Below are positions 8,773 to 16,847 of a stretch of 64,000 bases of DNA, piece by piece; position 1 is the stretch's first letter; each line of letters starts with the position of its first letter. The notes under the pieces were generated by a model. The model was not told the origin of the DNA. It worked only from the letters and a program-made list of their open reading frames with translations, and did no database searches. The translations under genes were made by a program, and so were the position numbers. Origin of the DNA: Vampirovibrio chlorellavorus (GTDB lineage Bacteria; Cyanobacteriota; Vampirovibrionia; Vampirovibrionales; Vampirovibrionaceae); contig LAPX01000013.1 of the NCBI GenBank assembly GCA_001858525.1, positions 1 to 64,000 of the forward strand. Direction: 5' to 3'.

Positions 8773-11280
8773 ATGGAAACCTCCACTGAGAAGTCTATTT
8801 TACAGATTGACAGCTACCAGCCGCAAGCCATTGAAGCCAAATGGCAAAAGCAATGGGAAGAGACCGGCCTTTATAAGACCGATATCGAAGAATCTCATAT
8901 GCCCAAATACTATGCGCTGTCTATGTTTCCCTATCCATCCGGGCGTTTGCACATGGGCCACGTGCGCAACTACACCATTACCGATGTAATTGCCCGCTTC
9001 AAGCGCATGCACGGCTTTAACGTGCTGCATCCCATGGGCTGGGACAGCTTTGGCCTGCCTGCCGAGAACGCCGCCATCCAGAACAACATCCCTCCAGCGG
9101 ATTGGACGTTTAGCAACATCGATTACATGCGCAAACAGCTCAAACAGCTGGGCCTGGCTGTGGACTGGGATCGGGAAGTGGCCACCTGCAAGGAAGATTA
9201 CTACAAGTGGACGCAGTGGATGTTCCTGTACCTGTACCAGCGGGGCTTGGCTTACAAAAAAGAAGCGCCGGTGAACTGGTGCGAGCAGTGTCATACCGTA
9301 TTGGCCAACGAGCAGGTTATTGACGGCCGTTGCTGGCGGGATGATTCTCTGGTAACCAAGAAAAAGCTGAACCAGTGGTTCTTCAAGACCACCGAATACG
9401 CCGATCGCCTGCTGAAAAATCTGGAGAGCCTGAAGGGCTGGCCAGAGCGGGTCTTGTTAATGCAGAAAAACTGGATTAACAAGTCCATTGGGGCCGAAGT
9501 GGAATTTGCCGTGGAAGGCCGGGATATTAAAATTCCCATTTTTACCACCCGCCCCGATACCATTTTTGGGGTCACCTACATGGTACTGGCCCCGGAACAC
9601 CCACTGGTGGAGCTGCTGGTCAGTGAAGACTACCGGGAATCCGTTCAGCAATACATTGAAAACACCAAGCTGAAGAGCGAAATGGATCGCACCGCCACGG
9701 ACAAGGAAAAAACCGGGCTGCCCTTGGGCATTAACGCCATCAACCCCTATACGGGAGAGGCTATTCCGGTCTGGATTTCCGATTACGTGCTGGTGGAATA
9801 CGGCACTGGGGCGGTCATGGCCGTGCCTGCTCACGATGAGCGTGATTTCGCCTTTGCCCAGAAGTTTCAGTTGCCCATTCGGCGGGTGATCGAGCAGTCT
9901 GGTCAGGCGGGGCAGCCCGGCCAAGCCTTAAAAGCCGCTTACACCGAGCCCGGGGTGTTGATTGCGTCCGGTGAATTTACCGGGCTGGACAGCGAAACGG
10001 CCAAGGAGAAAATCACCAGGCTGGCTCACGACAAGGGCTTTGGCAAAGAAAAAATCCAGTACCGTCTGCGGGATTGGCTGGTTTCCCGGCAACGGTACTG
10101 GGGCACACCCATTCCCATTATTTACTGCGATCATTGCGGGACTGTGCCGGTGCCGGATGAGGATTTGCCGGTGCGCTTGCCCAAGGATGTCGATTTCACG
10201 GTCAAAGGCGTGTCGCCGGTGGCTACCTCGCCTTCGTTCAAAAACGCTCCCTGTCCCAAGTGTGGCACAATGGCCCGGCGAGAAACCGATACCATGGACA
10301 CCTTCGTGGATAGCTCCTGGTACTATTTGCGCTACATCGATCCGCACAATGAGACCAAGCCCTTTGAGCCCCAGCTCATTCACCAGTGGATGCCGGTGGA
10401 TCAATACGTGGGTGGCATTGAGCACGCCATTTTGCACCTCATGTACAGCCGATTCTTTATGATGGCCTTGAGCGACAGCGGCTGGACGGAGCAGGACGAG
10501 CCGTTCAAGAACCTGCTGACCCAGGGCATGGTGCTGAAAGACGGCGCCAAAATGAGCAAGTCCAAGGGCAATATTGTCGATCCCGACGCTATTTTCAAGG
10601 AGTTCGGGGCAGATACGGCCCGATTCTTCATCCTCAGCGATTCCCCGCCCCAAGCGGATTTTGACTGGAAAGAATCCGCCGTGGAAGGCTGCTTTAAGTT
10701 CCTGTGCCGGGTGTGGCGTTGTGTCACCCAGCATCAGAGCGCTATCAGCTTTAGCTTGGCGTTGCCCGCTTACGAGGAGATGTCCGGCGAGACCCGGGAA
10801 CTCTTCCAGTGGACCAACCGTACCGTTGGCGGCATTACCACGGACATTGAGACCCAGTTTCAGTTCAACACGGTCATTAGCAAAATTCGGGAATTTGTGA
10901 ATTACCTGAGTAAATTTGAGCCCGGCGAGGAGCCCAATGCGGTTTACAGCCACGCCATTGCCGCCCTGTTAAAACTGATGGCCCCCATTACCCCGCACTT
11001 GGCCCAGGAACTGTGGGTCATCTCCGGTGGGGATGGTGCTTTGTACACGCAAAGCTGGCCCAAGTGGGACGCGGTAGCCACCCAGTCCGATGTGGTGGAA
11101 ATTGTGGTGCAGGTGAACGGCAAGGTGCGCGATAAGTTCACCGTGGCCAGTGGTTTGCCCCAATCAACACTGGAAGAAATGGCCCGTCAGCGTCCCAAGG
11201 TTATTCAGCAAATTGGCGATCAGCAAGTGGTCAAGGTCATTGTGGTGCCCAACAAGCTGGTTAATATTGTGGCCAAGTAG
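8773..11280 (+). CDS. leuS: Leucine--tRNA ligase
   Basis: Class I aminoacyl-tRNA synthetase of 835 residues that charges tRNA-Leu. The HIGH-type motif is HMGH (60-63) in YPSGRLHMGHVRNYTITD, and KMSKSKGN begins at residue 593. The leucine-specific zinc-domain cysteines (CEQCHTVLANEQV near 165), the CP1 editing domain (about 220-420, with TTRPDTIFG and the Asp in VPAHDERD) and SSWYYLRYIDP are all present. Length is typical for bacterial LeuRS. The gene is complete and stands alone, divergent from the TPR/matrixin gene. Confidence 0.98.
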   Translation: METSTEKSILQIDSYQPQAIEAKWQKQWEETGLYKTDIEESHMPKYYALSMFPYPSGRLHMGHVRNYTITDVIARFKRMHGFNVLHPMGWDSFGLPAENAAIQNNIPPADWTFSNIDYMRKQLKQLGLAVDWDREVATCKEDYYKWTQWMFLYLYQRGLAYKKEAPVNWCEQCHTVLANEQVIDGRCWRDDSLVTKKKLNQWFFKTTEYADRLLKNLESLKGWPERVLLMQKNWINKSIGAEVEFAVEGRDIKIPIFTTRPDTIFGVTYMVLAPEHPLVELLVSEDYRESVQQYIENTKLKSEMDRTATDKEKTGLPLGINAINPYTGEAIPVWISDYVLVEYGTGAVMAVPAHDERDFAFAQKFQLPIRRVIEQSGQAGQPGQALKAAYTEPGVLIASGEFTGLDSETAKEKITRLAHDKGFGKEKIQYRLRDWLVSRQRYWGTPIPIIYCDHCGTVPVPDEDLPVRLPKDVDFTVKGVSPVATSPSFKNAPCPKCGTMARRETDTMDTFVDSSWYYLRYIDPHNETKPFEPQLIHQWMPVDQYVGGIEHAILHLMYSRFFMMALSDSGWTEQDEPFKNLLTQGMVLKDGAKMSKSKGNIVDPDAIFKEFGADTARFFILSDSPPQADFDWKESAVEGCFKFLCRVWRCVTQHQSAISFSLALPAYEEMSGETRELFQWTNRTVGGITTDIETQFQFNTVISKIREFVNYLSKFEPGEEPNAVYSHAIAALLKLMAPITPHLAQELWVISGGDGALYTQSWPKWDAVATQSDVVEIVVQVNGKVRDKFTVASGLPQSTLEEMARQRPKVIQQIGDQQVVKVIVVPNKLVNIVAK

Positions 11281-11306
11281 GCGGTCAAAGGGGCTTGTGA
11301 AGTAAT

Positions 11307-11483
11307 TCACACTTCTTCTGGCAGAAAGCAATCTGTTTGCTGAAGGCGGGCTTTCACCGCTGAAAATCCGGCGTGGGGCAACCCATGGACTTGTTGCTGA
11401 TAAAATTGCACCACGTTCAGCACATCATCCGCGCTCAGGTGAATCATGCGTCTGCCGGTGGGGTTGTCCAAAATACGGGCCAT
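11307..11483 (-). CDS. Small hypothetical protein, 58 residues
   Basis: A short frame antisense to the gap between leuS and rsmH: ATG at 11483, stop TGA at 11307-11309, with GAAAGAG about nine bases upstream of the start. The product begins MARILDNPTGRRMIHLSADD and ends DCFLPEEV. Its composition is that of a normal soluble protein with one amphipathic helix (VLNVVQFYQQQV), not of a random frame. No family is recognised. It fills most of an otherwise empty 286-bp gap, which favours a real gene, but conservation is untested. Confidence 0.55.
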   Translation of the reverse strand: MARILDNPTGRRMIHLSADDVLNVVQFYQQQVHGLPHAGFSAVKARLQQTDCFLPEEV

Positions 11484-11596
11484 GGAAGCGGGCTCTTTCT
11501 TTTAATTCGGTGCCGGTCTATAGTGGACTATAGCCCGTTTCAGCGCTGACCCCCATCCTGAATCCGGTGGATTATTGTGCCTCAGAGGTAATTGGT

Positions 11597-12541
11597 TTGT
11601 CTCCCGAACGCCCCCAACATATCCCGGTTTTGCTCGATTCGGTCCTGGAATGCCTTCAGTCGGAGCCGGGAAAGACCTACGTGGATGCCACTTTGGGTGC
11701 CGGTGGACACTCCGAGGCCATTTTGCAACGCATTCAACCAAACGGCACTCTGTTTGGGATTGATCAGGACCCCAGCGCCTTAAAACTGGCCGTCGACCGC
11801 CTGTCTCCTTTTGGCAGTGCTTTTCAGCCGCTGGCCGGTAACTTTTCAGACATCGCCCGCTTGATGCCGCCTGAGGCCTTGCCCATTACCGGCGGCATTC
11901 TGGCCGATATCGGGGTGTCTTCCATGCAGCTGGATCAGGCGGAACGGGGCTTCAGCTTCAATAAGCAGGCTCCGCTGGATATGCGCATGAACCCACAGGG
12001 CGCCTTAACTGCTGCCACGGTGGTAAACACTTACAGCGAGGCTGATTTGGTGCGGCTTTTCTCCGAATACGGGGAAGAGCACATGTCCAAAACCCTGGCC
12101 CGAGAGATTGTGAGCTACCGCAAGACTAGCCCGTTTCACACCACGCTGGACTTGGCAAATTTTATTGCAGATCAATACAAGCGGGTGGGCAAGCACGAGA
12201 AGATTCATCCGGCCACCCGGGTGTTTCAGGCCCTGCGAATTGAAGTGAACGATGAGTTGGGCAGCCTGCAACGCTTTTTAGAGCGTGTACCGCCCTTGCT
12301 GGCCCCCGGGGCCAAGCTGCTGGTCATCAGTTTTCACTCGCTGGAAGATCGCATTGTGAAGGACTTTTTTAAAACCCAGAGCCGGGATTGCATCTGTCCG
12401 CCCCGGCTGCCCATTTGCCAATGCGGCCACCGGGCTACTTTCAAGCTGCCTAAAGGACAGCCGTTGGCCGCTACCCCTGAAGAACTGAAGCTCAATCCCC
12501 GCTCTCGCAGCGCCAAGCTGAGGCTGGGCATTCGCATTTGA
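11597..12541 (+). CDS. rsmH: 16S rRNA (cytosine-1402-N4) methyltransferase
   Basis: SAM-dependent RsmH (MraW), about 314 residues, which methylates C1402 in the decoding centre of 16S rRNA. The start block HIPVLLDSVLECL, the SAM loop DATLGAGGHSEAIL, GIDQDPSA, DIGVSSMQLDQAERGFSF and the C-terminal FHSLEDRIVKDFF are all diagnostic. I prefer TTG at 11597 because AGAGG (11584-11588) sits eight bases upstream and the N-terminus then matches family length. A GTG at 11567 in the same frame gives 10 more residues. It is not followed by ftsL/ftsI here, unlike the usual dcw cluster arrangement. Confidence 0.96.
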   Translation: MSPERPQHIPVLLDSVLECLQSEPGKTYVDATLGAGGHSEAILQRIQPNGTLFGIDQDPSALKLAVDRLSPFGSAFQPLAGNFSDIARLMPPEALPITGGILADIGVSSMQLDQAERGFSFNKQAPLDMRMNPQGALTAATVVNTYSEADLVRLFSEYGEEHMSKTLAREIVSYRKTSPFHTTLDLANFIADQYKRVGKHEKIHPATRVFQALRIEVNDELGSLQRFLERVPPLLAPGAKLLVISFHSLEDRIVKDFFKTQSRDCICPPRLPICQCGHRATFKLPKGQPLAATPEELKLNPRSRSAKLRLGIRI

Positions 12542-12552
12542 CTGATTGAGGC

Positions 12553-12576
12553 AATAAAAAACCCGCCGGAGCGGGT
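12553..12576 (-). terminator. Rho-independent terminator of the 12701-13270 prepilin gene
   Basis: Minus strand: ACCCGC, loop TCCG, GCGGGT followed by six T. The stem lies just after the rsmH stop and may also slow forward transcription, but the T run is only good for the reverse direction. Confidence 0.75.
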
Positions 12577-12700
12577 AAATCTTTGTCTGAGTAGATTTGA
12601 AAAGTAGGTAGATAGAAGTAGTGGAAAAACTTTGTCGCTTGCTGCTGACAATTGCATAAAAACGTTCCACGACATTTCGATGTTAGTGTTTAACGAAATG

Positions 12701-13270
12701 TTACGGCTGCCACAAGGAATTCCAAAGGGCCAGATTTGCCGCATTCCCAAAAGATAGGGTGGCTGAAATTCGACGTGGGCCCACCCCGCCGCAGGTATAG
12801 TCGCTTTTGTTGATGATTAAGCTTAATCGATCATCGCCGTCGAGATTGGGGCCGCTATCTCCGTTCCAGTCAATTAATATGCCGTCCACGTAACAACCCG
12901 GGCTACCCCAGTTGGGTACCCACCCATCGAAGCTGGCAAGAATGGCTCCGTTGTGAAGCACAGCGCCGGGATAAGTATTGTAACTGTAGCAGCCTTGGGT
13001 TTGGGTATTGGTTTTGCAAACCTTCACGGCGTTGATGTTATCCAGAAAGATGTTGGTACTGGAGTCTGTGGAGCCCCCAATGTCAATTTCTTCGTATTTA
13101 ATTTGCTCCAGAGTGGCAATGGTTTCTTTCAAAATGGCTTTTTTCATTCCATTTTGTTGACTGGCCAGTATTTTAGGAATGGTGAATGTGGCAATCTCGC
13201 CCAAAATCAGTAGAGAAACAAGCAACTCTGCCAAGGTAAAGCCCTTTTTCTGAGGCCTTGCTGGCGCCAT
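12701..13270 (-). CDS. Type IV prepilin-like / pseudopilin protein
   Basis: Protein of 189 residues with a short basic leader (MAPARPQKKG), the prepilin peptidase site G/F, Glu at mature position 5 and a hydrophobic helix (FTLAELLVSLLILGEIATF), so it should be processed by a PilD-type peptidase and anchored or assembled at the inner membrane. The rest is a polar globular domain with four cysteines and a Gly/Asp/Asn-rich segment (DWNGDSGPNLDGDD) typical of many bacterial pseudopilins. ATG at 13270 has AGGAG eight bases upstream; a GTG at 13279 is in frame. No pilus assembly genes are adjacent. The start of its mature part is nearly the same as that of the protein at 36940-37557. Confidence 0.85.
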   Translation of the reverse strand: MAPARPQKKGFTLAELLVSLLILGEIATFTIPKILASQQNGMKKAILKETIATLEQIKYEEIDIGGSTDSSTNIFLDNINAVKVCKTNTQTQGCYSYNTYPGAVLHNGAILASFDGWVPNWGSPGCYVDGILIDWNGDSGPNLDGDDRLSLIINKSDYTCGGVGPRRISATLSFGNAANLALWNSLWQP

Positions 13271-13338
13271 CAGGTCCACTCCTGTCTTATGCTGAAATAA
13301 GTATCGACAGCAAGGATTACAACTTTAATTTGGGGCGT

Positions 13339-14772
13339 TTAGCTCATTAAATCGTAGATGATCCAGCCAAAAATGGTGCGGGGCGGCTCGTTGGGATTGA
13401 GTAAATCCTGAATCTGGTCCTGCCCGGTGCGAGTGGTGCCATCCATCCAGTTGCGATGATCCATGCCGGCAAACAGGCGGGTGTTGCTGTTGCCTTTCAG
13501 CTTTTTCAGGGTTTCCCACAGTTTATCCGTGGAAATGGCGGCGCCTTGCTGGGTGGAAATATACCGGCCCAGCCACAGGGTACTGCTGATGGGGCTAATG
13601 CCGTCGTTAAACATCATCATGGAAATTCTGGGAGGTGTTTGCGCGTAGGGTGTACCGGATGAGGCTCCGGGTGCATTGATGGCGGGGGTCAAAGTGGTTG
13701 GTTTGCCACTGTTATCGGCAATGGCCACCATGGCGTTGCTGGCCACGGTTTGGTTGATCAGGGGAGCGTCCGCTTTGGTGGTTTCGCTGCCCGGTGTGGG
13801 GCGTCCTGTGGCCAGCGGCAGTTTGGCGATGGTATGGCGCACCACCGAAAACAGAACATTCCGCCGGAAGAGATTGCCCACCATCACTTTTTCTTTGGGC
13901 GTGTGCGCGGCATTATCCAGTTTCTCGGACATCAGGGCCGGGTCTACTTCCAGCCCGAAGTAGCTGCCATAAGTGACAAAGCGTTTTTTGTTGGCCAGGG
14001 CGTAGTCCTTGCTGCTGATGGCGGTGGCGCTTTGGGCCAGCTGCTCCGCAGGAAGCGCCCCGTCAAAATTGTCCCAATGGAAGTCCTCTTTAAAGCTGGG
14101 GTACAGCTTTTTGGTGATGCCATAGGCCAGCTTTTGGCTCATGCGCATCAGCGAAAATCGGGATTCCGTCTTGATTTGCTGCCTGACCCAGTCCGGGTTA
14201 GCCAGGGGGGACCCGTGAAAGGGTGTGGCAATGGTAATCACTTCATCGGTATGACGGTCCAGATAGGGGTCTTGTAAGGCATTGCGAGTCAGCAAACCGC
14301 CTTCGCTGTAGGCCAGTATTTTAATGGGCTTTTCCTGATGGGCTTCGATAAAGTGTTTTAGGGTGAGTTGCAGGTTATTGCTGATGTCTGGCACGCTGCG
14401 GCTGCTATCGTAGTGATACAGGTAGATTTTATAGCGGCTCATCAGGTTGGAATCCTTGTTGGCCACATCCAGAAAGCGTTCCCAGTTAAATTCCGTACCG
14501 GCGGATGCCCCAATGCCATGAATTAAAATGAGCGGAGTGCGATTTCCCAACGGAGAGGCATCATAGCCATTCAGGCCGCTGCGAACTTCTTTTTGAAGAA
14601 CCTGAACCGTCATCTGGGCTTCTTGCAGATTAATGCCAGCGCCAGCGGGCTGATAAGTCCTTTGGGCAAAGGCGTCCGGAAGTATGGGACTGGCCAGCAG
14701 CAACCCTTGGCACAGCAGGGACAGACACCATTTAGCAGCGGCGCGTTTGCGCGTTAAAACAGAACAATCCAA
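13339..14772 (-). CDS. Secreted alpha/beta hydrolase (lipase/PGAP1-like)
   Basis: Protein of 477 residues with a signal peptide (residues 1-36, ending DAFA) and an alpha/beta hydrolase core. LILIHGIGASAGTEFNW is the oxyanion-hole strand, and the nucleophile elbow is AYSEGG, Ala replacing the first Gly of GxSxG as in many lipases. ATPFHGSPLAN follows, as in triacylglycerol lipases and PGAP1-type hydrolases. A late HRNWMDG may supply the catalytic His. The start is a TTG at 14772 with only a weak AGG site; no better start precedes the signal peptide. The real substrate (lipid, ester, acyl-protein) is unknown. It sits 68 bases upstream of the prepilin gene on the same strand. Confidence 0.8.
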   Translation of the reverse strand: MDCSVLTRKRAAAKWCLSLLCQGLLLASPILPDAFAQRTYQPAGAGINLQEAQMTVQVLQKEVRSGLNGYDASPLGNRTPLILIHGIGASAGTEFNWERFLDVANKDSNLMSRYKIYLYHYDSSRSVPDISNNLQLTLKHFIEAHQEKPIKILAYSEGGLLTRNALQDPYLDRHTDEVITIATPFHGSPLANPDWVRQQIKTESRFSLMRMSQKLAYGITKKLYPSFKEDFHWDNFDGALPAEQLAQSATAISSKDYALANKKRFVTYGSYFGLEVDPALMSEKLDNAAHTPKEKVMVGNLFRRNVLFSVVRHTIAKLPLATGRPTPGSETTKADAPLINQTVASNAMVAIADNSGKPTTLTPAINAPGASSGTPYAQTPPRISMMMFNDGISPISSTLWLGRYISTQQGAAISTDKLWETLKKLKGNSNTRLFAGMDHRNWMDGTTRTGQDQIQDLLNPNEPPRTIFGWIIYDLMS

Positions 14773-15022
14773 GCGAAAAACACCTATCGTTTCTGGAGGA
14801 ACCTGAGAAAACCGGTCGCAGGAAACGGAAAGAGACCCTCACTCAATGAATCTGTGAACCAAATCCGTTTATTCTCTAAATATAGTCGAGATTTTACGAC
14901 ATCGCCCCGGTCAAATAGCCGAGGTATTAAGATTATGTTAAGATATTTGGCGTTGAAATTCAAGCCTTTTTGTTTAAAACAATCATTTTAAACCTGTTTT
15001 TTCGGTTTCTCCAATGAAACCC

Positions 15023-16414
15023 CTATTCCAACAGGGGCTTTCCCTTGGTTTCAGCGCCAAAAAGGGCAGCCCCCACCGAGGCCAGGTAAGCCAGGGCGAA
15101 TATAAAGGCGGCCACCCCGTAGTCGGACAGGGAGGCGTTCCCAAACCAGTGGGCACCCAATTGTTGTTTGCTGATGAGCTGAATGAGATCTCCCACGTAA
15201 AAAACGGCAATGGCCGTGGTAAAGCGGCCTACATTAAGGCAAAAGCCCGTGGCGGATGCCCGGATGAGGGTGGGGAACAGCTCTGGTAAATAGATGTACA
15301 TGGCCGCCTGAATCAGGCCGATGAAGTAACCCAGCAAAGCGGTTTGCCAGTAAATGGCTTCTGAAAAACTGGTATTGCTTAAAAACAGTAATCCAGACGC
15401 AAACAGGCAACCCAGGGAAGAAAAGATGATGGTGCTGCGTCGCCCTAGCCAGTCCGAGAAAAAGCCAGCCATGCTGCAGCCAATCACGGCAGCCACGCCT
15501 TGATACATGGTCACAATTCCCCGCTCTGTTCCCGTGCCGCTGGTTTGCAGTAAGTCCTGCACCCACAGAGGAATCCAGGCCAAGGAAGCCCAGTACCCGA
15601 CCAGTAAACCGCCGAAGGCCAGACCGCCGATAATCAGGCTTTTGGCATGGGCCGGTTGAAATAAGGCTTGCCAGTGAGAGGCGGGCTTCTCCGCTTGCAG
15701 GCTGCGCTCTTTGGCTTCTAGCCAGCGGTCAGACTCTTTCAGGGATGTTCTGAGGAAAATGACCAGCAGGGCTGGCAAGGCCCCAATCCAGAAGGTGGCT
15801 CGCCAGTCCTGAAAAAGGGTATTGATAGAGCCTGCGATGAAAACGCCCGCCTGATAAGAGGTAATGAGCACCCCAATGGCAATGGCCCTCGAGCGGGCTG
15901 GCCAAACTTCGGTTAAAAACGTGGAGATGCTGACCAGTTCTCCACCAATGCCAAGACCCGTCAGAAACCGACAGACGGCCAATTGCTCCCAGTTTTGAGC
16001 AAACCCGGCCAACCCTGTAAACAGTGCGTATAGCAAAATGGAAAAGACCATGGAGCGCACCCGGCCCAGTTTGTCCCCAATGACCCCGAAGAGAATCCCG
16101 CCAGCCATCCAGCCCAACAGGAAGATGCTGGTGACGTAGGAGGCGATGGGGCCAATGACCGATTTGTCCGAACTGCCCGTTAATTCACCGATGGCGGTGG
16201 GCATGGCCACGGACATCAGGGTGGAGTCCATCCCGTCAAAGATACCGCCCAGCCAGCACCCTAAAAATACCAGTAAGTGATACCGGCTTATGCCTTCCAG
16301 CCAGCCAGATTGGCATTTTGTGGGTGCTGGCTCCGGGTTGGACGCTTCTGATGGGGATTCTGGTGTATTTTCCGTGTTGGGCACTTCTGATACCTTTCTT
16401 GACAATGGCCTCAA
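15023..16414 (-). CDS. MFS transporter (sugar/metabolite porter type)
   Basis: Inner-membrane transporter of 463 residues with about 12 membrane helices. After a polar N-terminal 45 residues comes the helix-1 segment GGIFDGMDSTLMSVAMP, then the MFS loop 2-3 motif GDKLGRVRSM and LTGLGIGGELVSISTFLTEVWP, which resembles sugar-porter/SV2-like and metabolite:H+ symporters. The central loop and the second-half motif DWLGRRSTI are present. TTG at 16414 has GAGG seven bases upstream. The stop codon falls in a GC-rich hairpin (about 15020-15037), which may weakly terminate. The substrate cannot be told. Confidence 0.85.
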   Translation of the reverse strand: MRPLSRKVSEVPNTENTPESPSEASNPEPAPTKCQSGWLEGISRYHLLVFLGCWLGGIFDGMDSTLMSVAMPTAIGELTGSSDKSVIGPIASYVTSIFLLGWMAGGILFGVIGDKLGRVRSMVFSILLYALFTGLAGFAQNWEQLAVCRFLTGLGIGGELVSISTFLTEVWPARSRAIAIGVLITSYQAGVFIAGSINTLFQDWRATFWIGALPALLVIFLRTSLKESDRWLEAKERSLQAEKPASHWQALFQPAHAKSLIIGGLAFGGLLVGYWASLAWIPLWVQDLLQTSGTGTERGIVTMYQGVAAVIGCSMAGFFSDWLGRRSTIIFSSLGCLFASGLLFLSNTSFSEAIYWQTALLGYFIGLIQAAMYIYLPELFPTLIRASATGFCLNVGRFTTAIAVFYVGDLIQLISKQQLGAHWFGNASLSDYGVAAFIFALAYLASVGAALFGAETKGKPLLE

Positions 16415-16847
16415 TAGCGGGCCTCGTCAATGGGTTGTATGAAACAGACAATAATCAATCAGGGGATTTTACGGCAAAGGCTGTCCGAAAGAGGATAGTG
16501 CAATTGTTTTTGCCCCGTCAATGCAATGAAAAGACAGGCCAGCTTCAGAGCAAGCAGGGGTTTTCCTGCGTGATTTTGGAGCGTTTTTTTCCGCACTTCC
16601 GCACCGGGAACCTCTGGCACTTGCCAGAACCCTATTTTTCGATCATATTGTTTGCCAAGGAAATGTCTAGCCTGAATGAGCCCCTTGCGACTAAATTGCA
16701 CTAAAATAGTAGAGGAGCCCTTTTCATTGCAGGGTTCTTGTTTTTCATAATCCATGCAGGCAAACCCCTCTATCAGCGGCGCAGGCCCGCATTTCCGAGT
16801 TTATGCTTATCGTTAAATCGTCAGTCAAGTTGGAGCGTTAGTCACCG
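16415..16847. other. 433-bp intergenic region between divergent genes
   Basis: Two short open frames occur here (forward to 16704, reverse 16459-16755) but neither has a ribosome site or sensible composition. A possible forward promoter is TTGCCA (16621-16626), 17 bases, CATATT (16644-16649), about 200 bases before the glucan phosphorylase. I see no RNA gene. Confidence 0.4.

Noticed and set aside
9928-10953. 341-codon open frame antisense to leuS
   Set aside because: leuS is unmistakable on the other strand, and the reverse translation has no recognisable domain.
6761-12555. Shared 14-mer CTGATTGAGGCAAT at 6761 and 12542
   Set aside because: Several 14-base matches are expected by chance between two places in 64 kb, and the flanks do not match.
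12674-12703. ACATTTCG/CGAAATGT stem at the end of the first prepilin gene
   Set aside because: An 8-bp stem with a 14-base loop spanning the stop codon and no T run; the real terminator is at 12553-12576.
16318-16755. Short open frames on both strands in the gap before the phosphorylase
   Set aside because: One begins inside the MFS gene on the opposite strand, neither has a Shine-Dalgarno, and the products are of odd composition.
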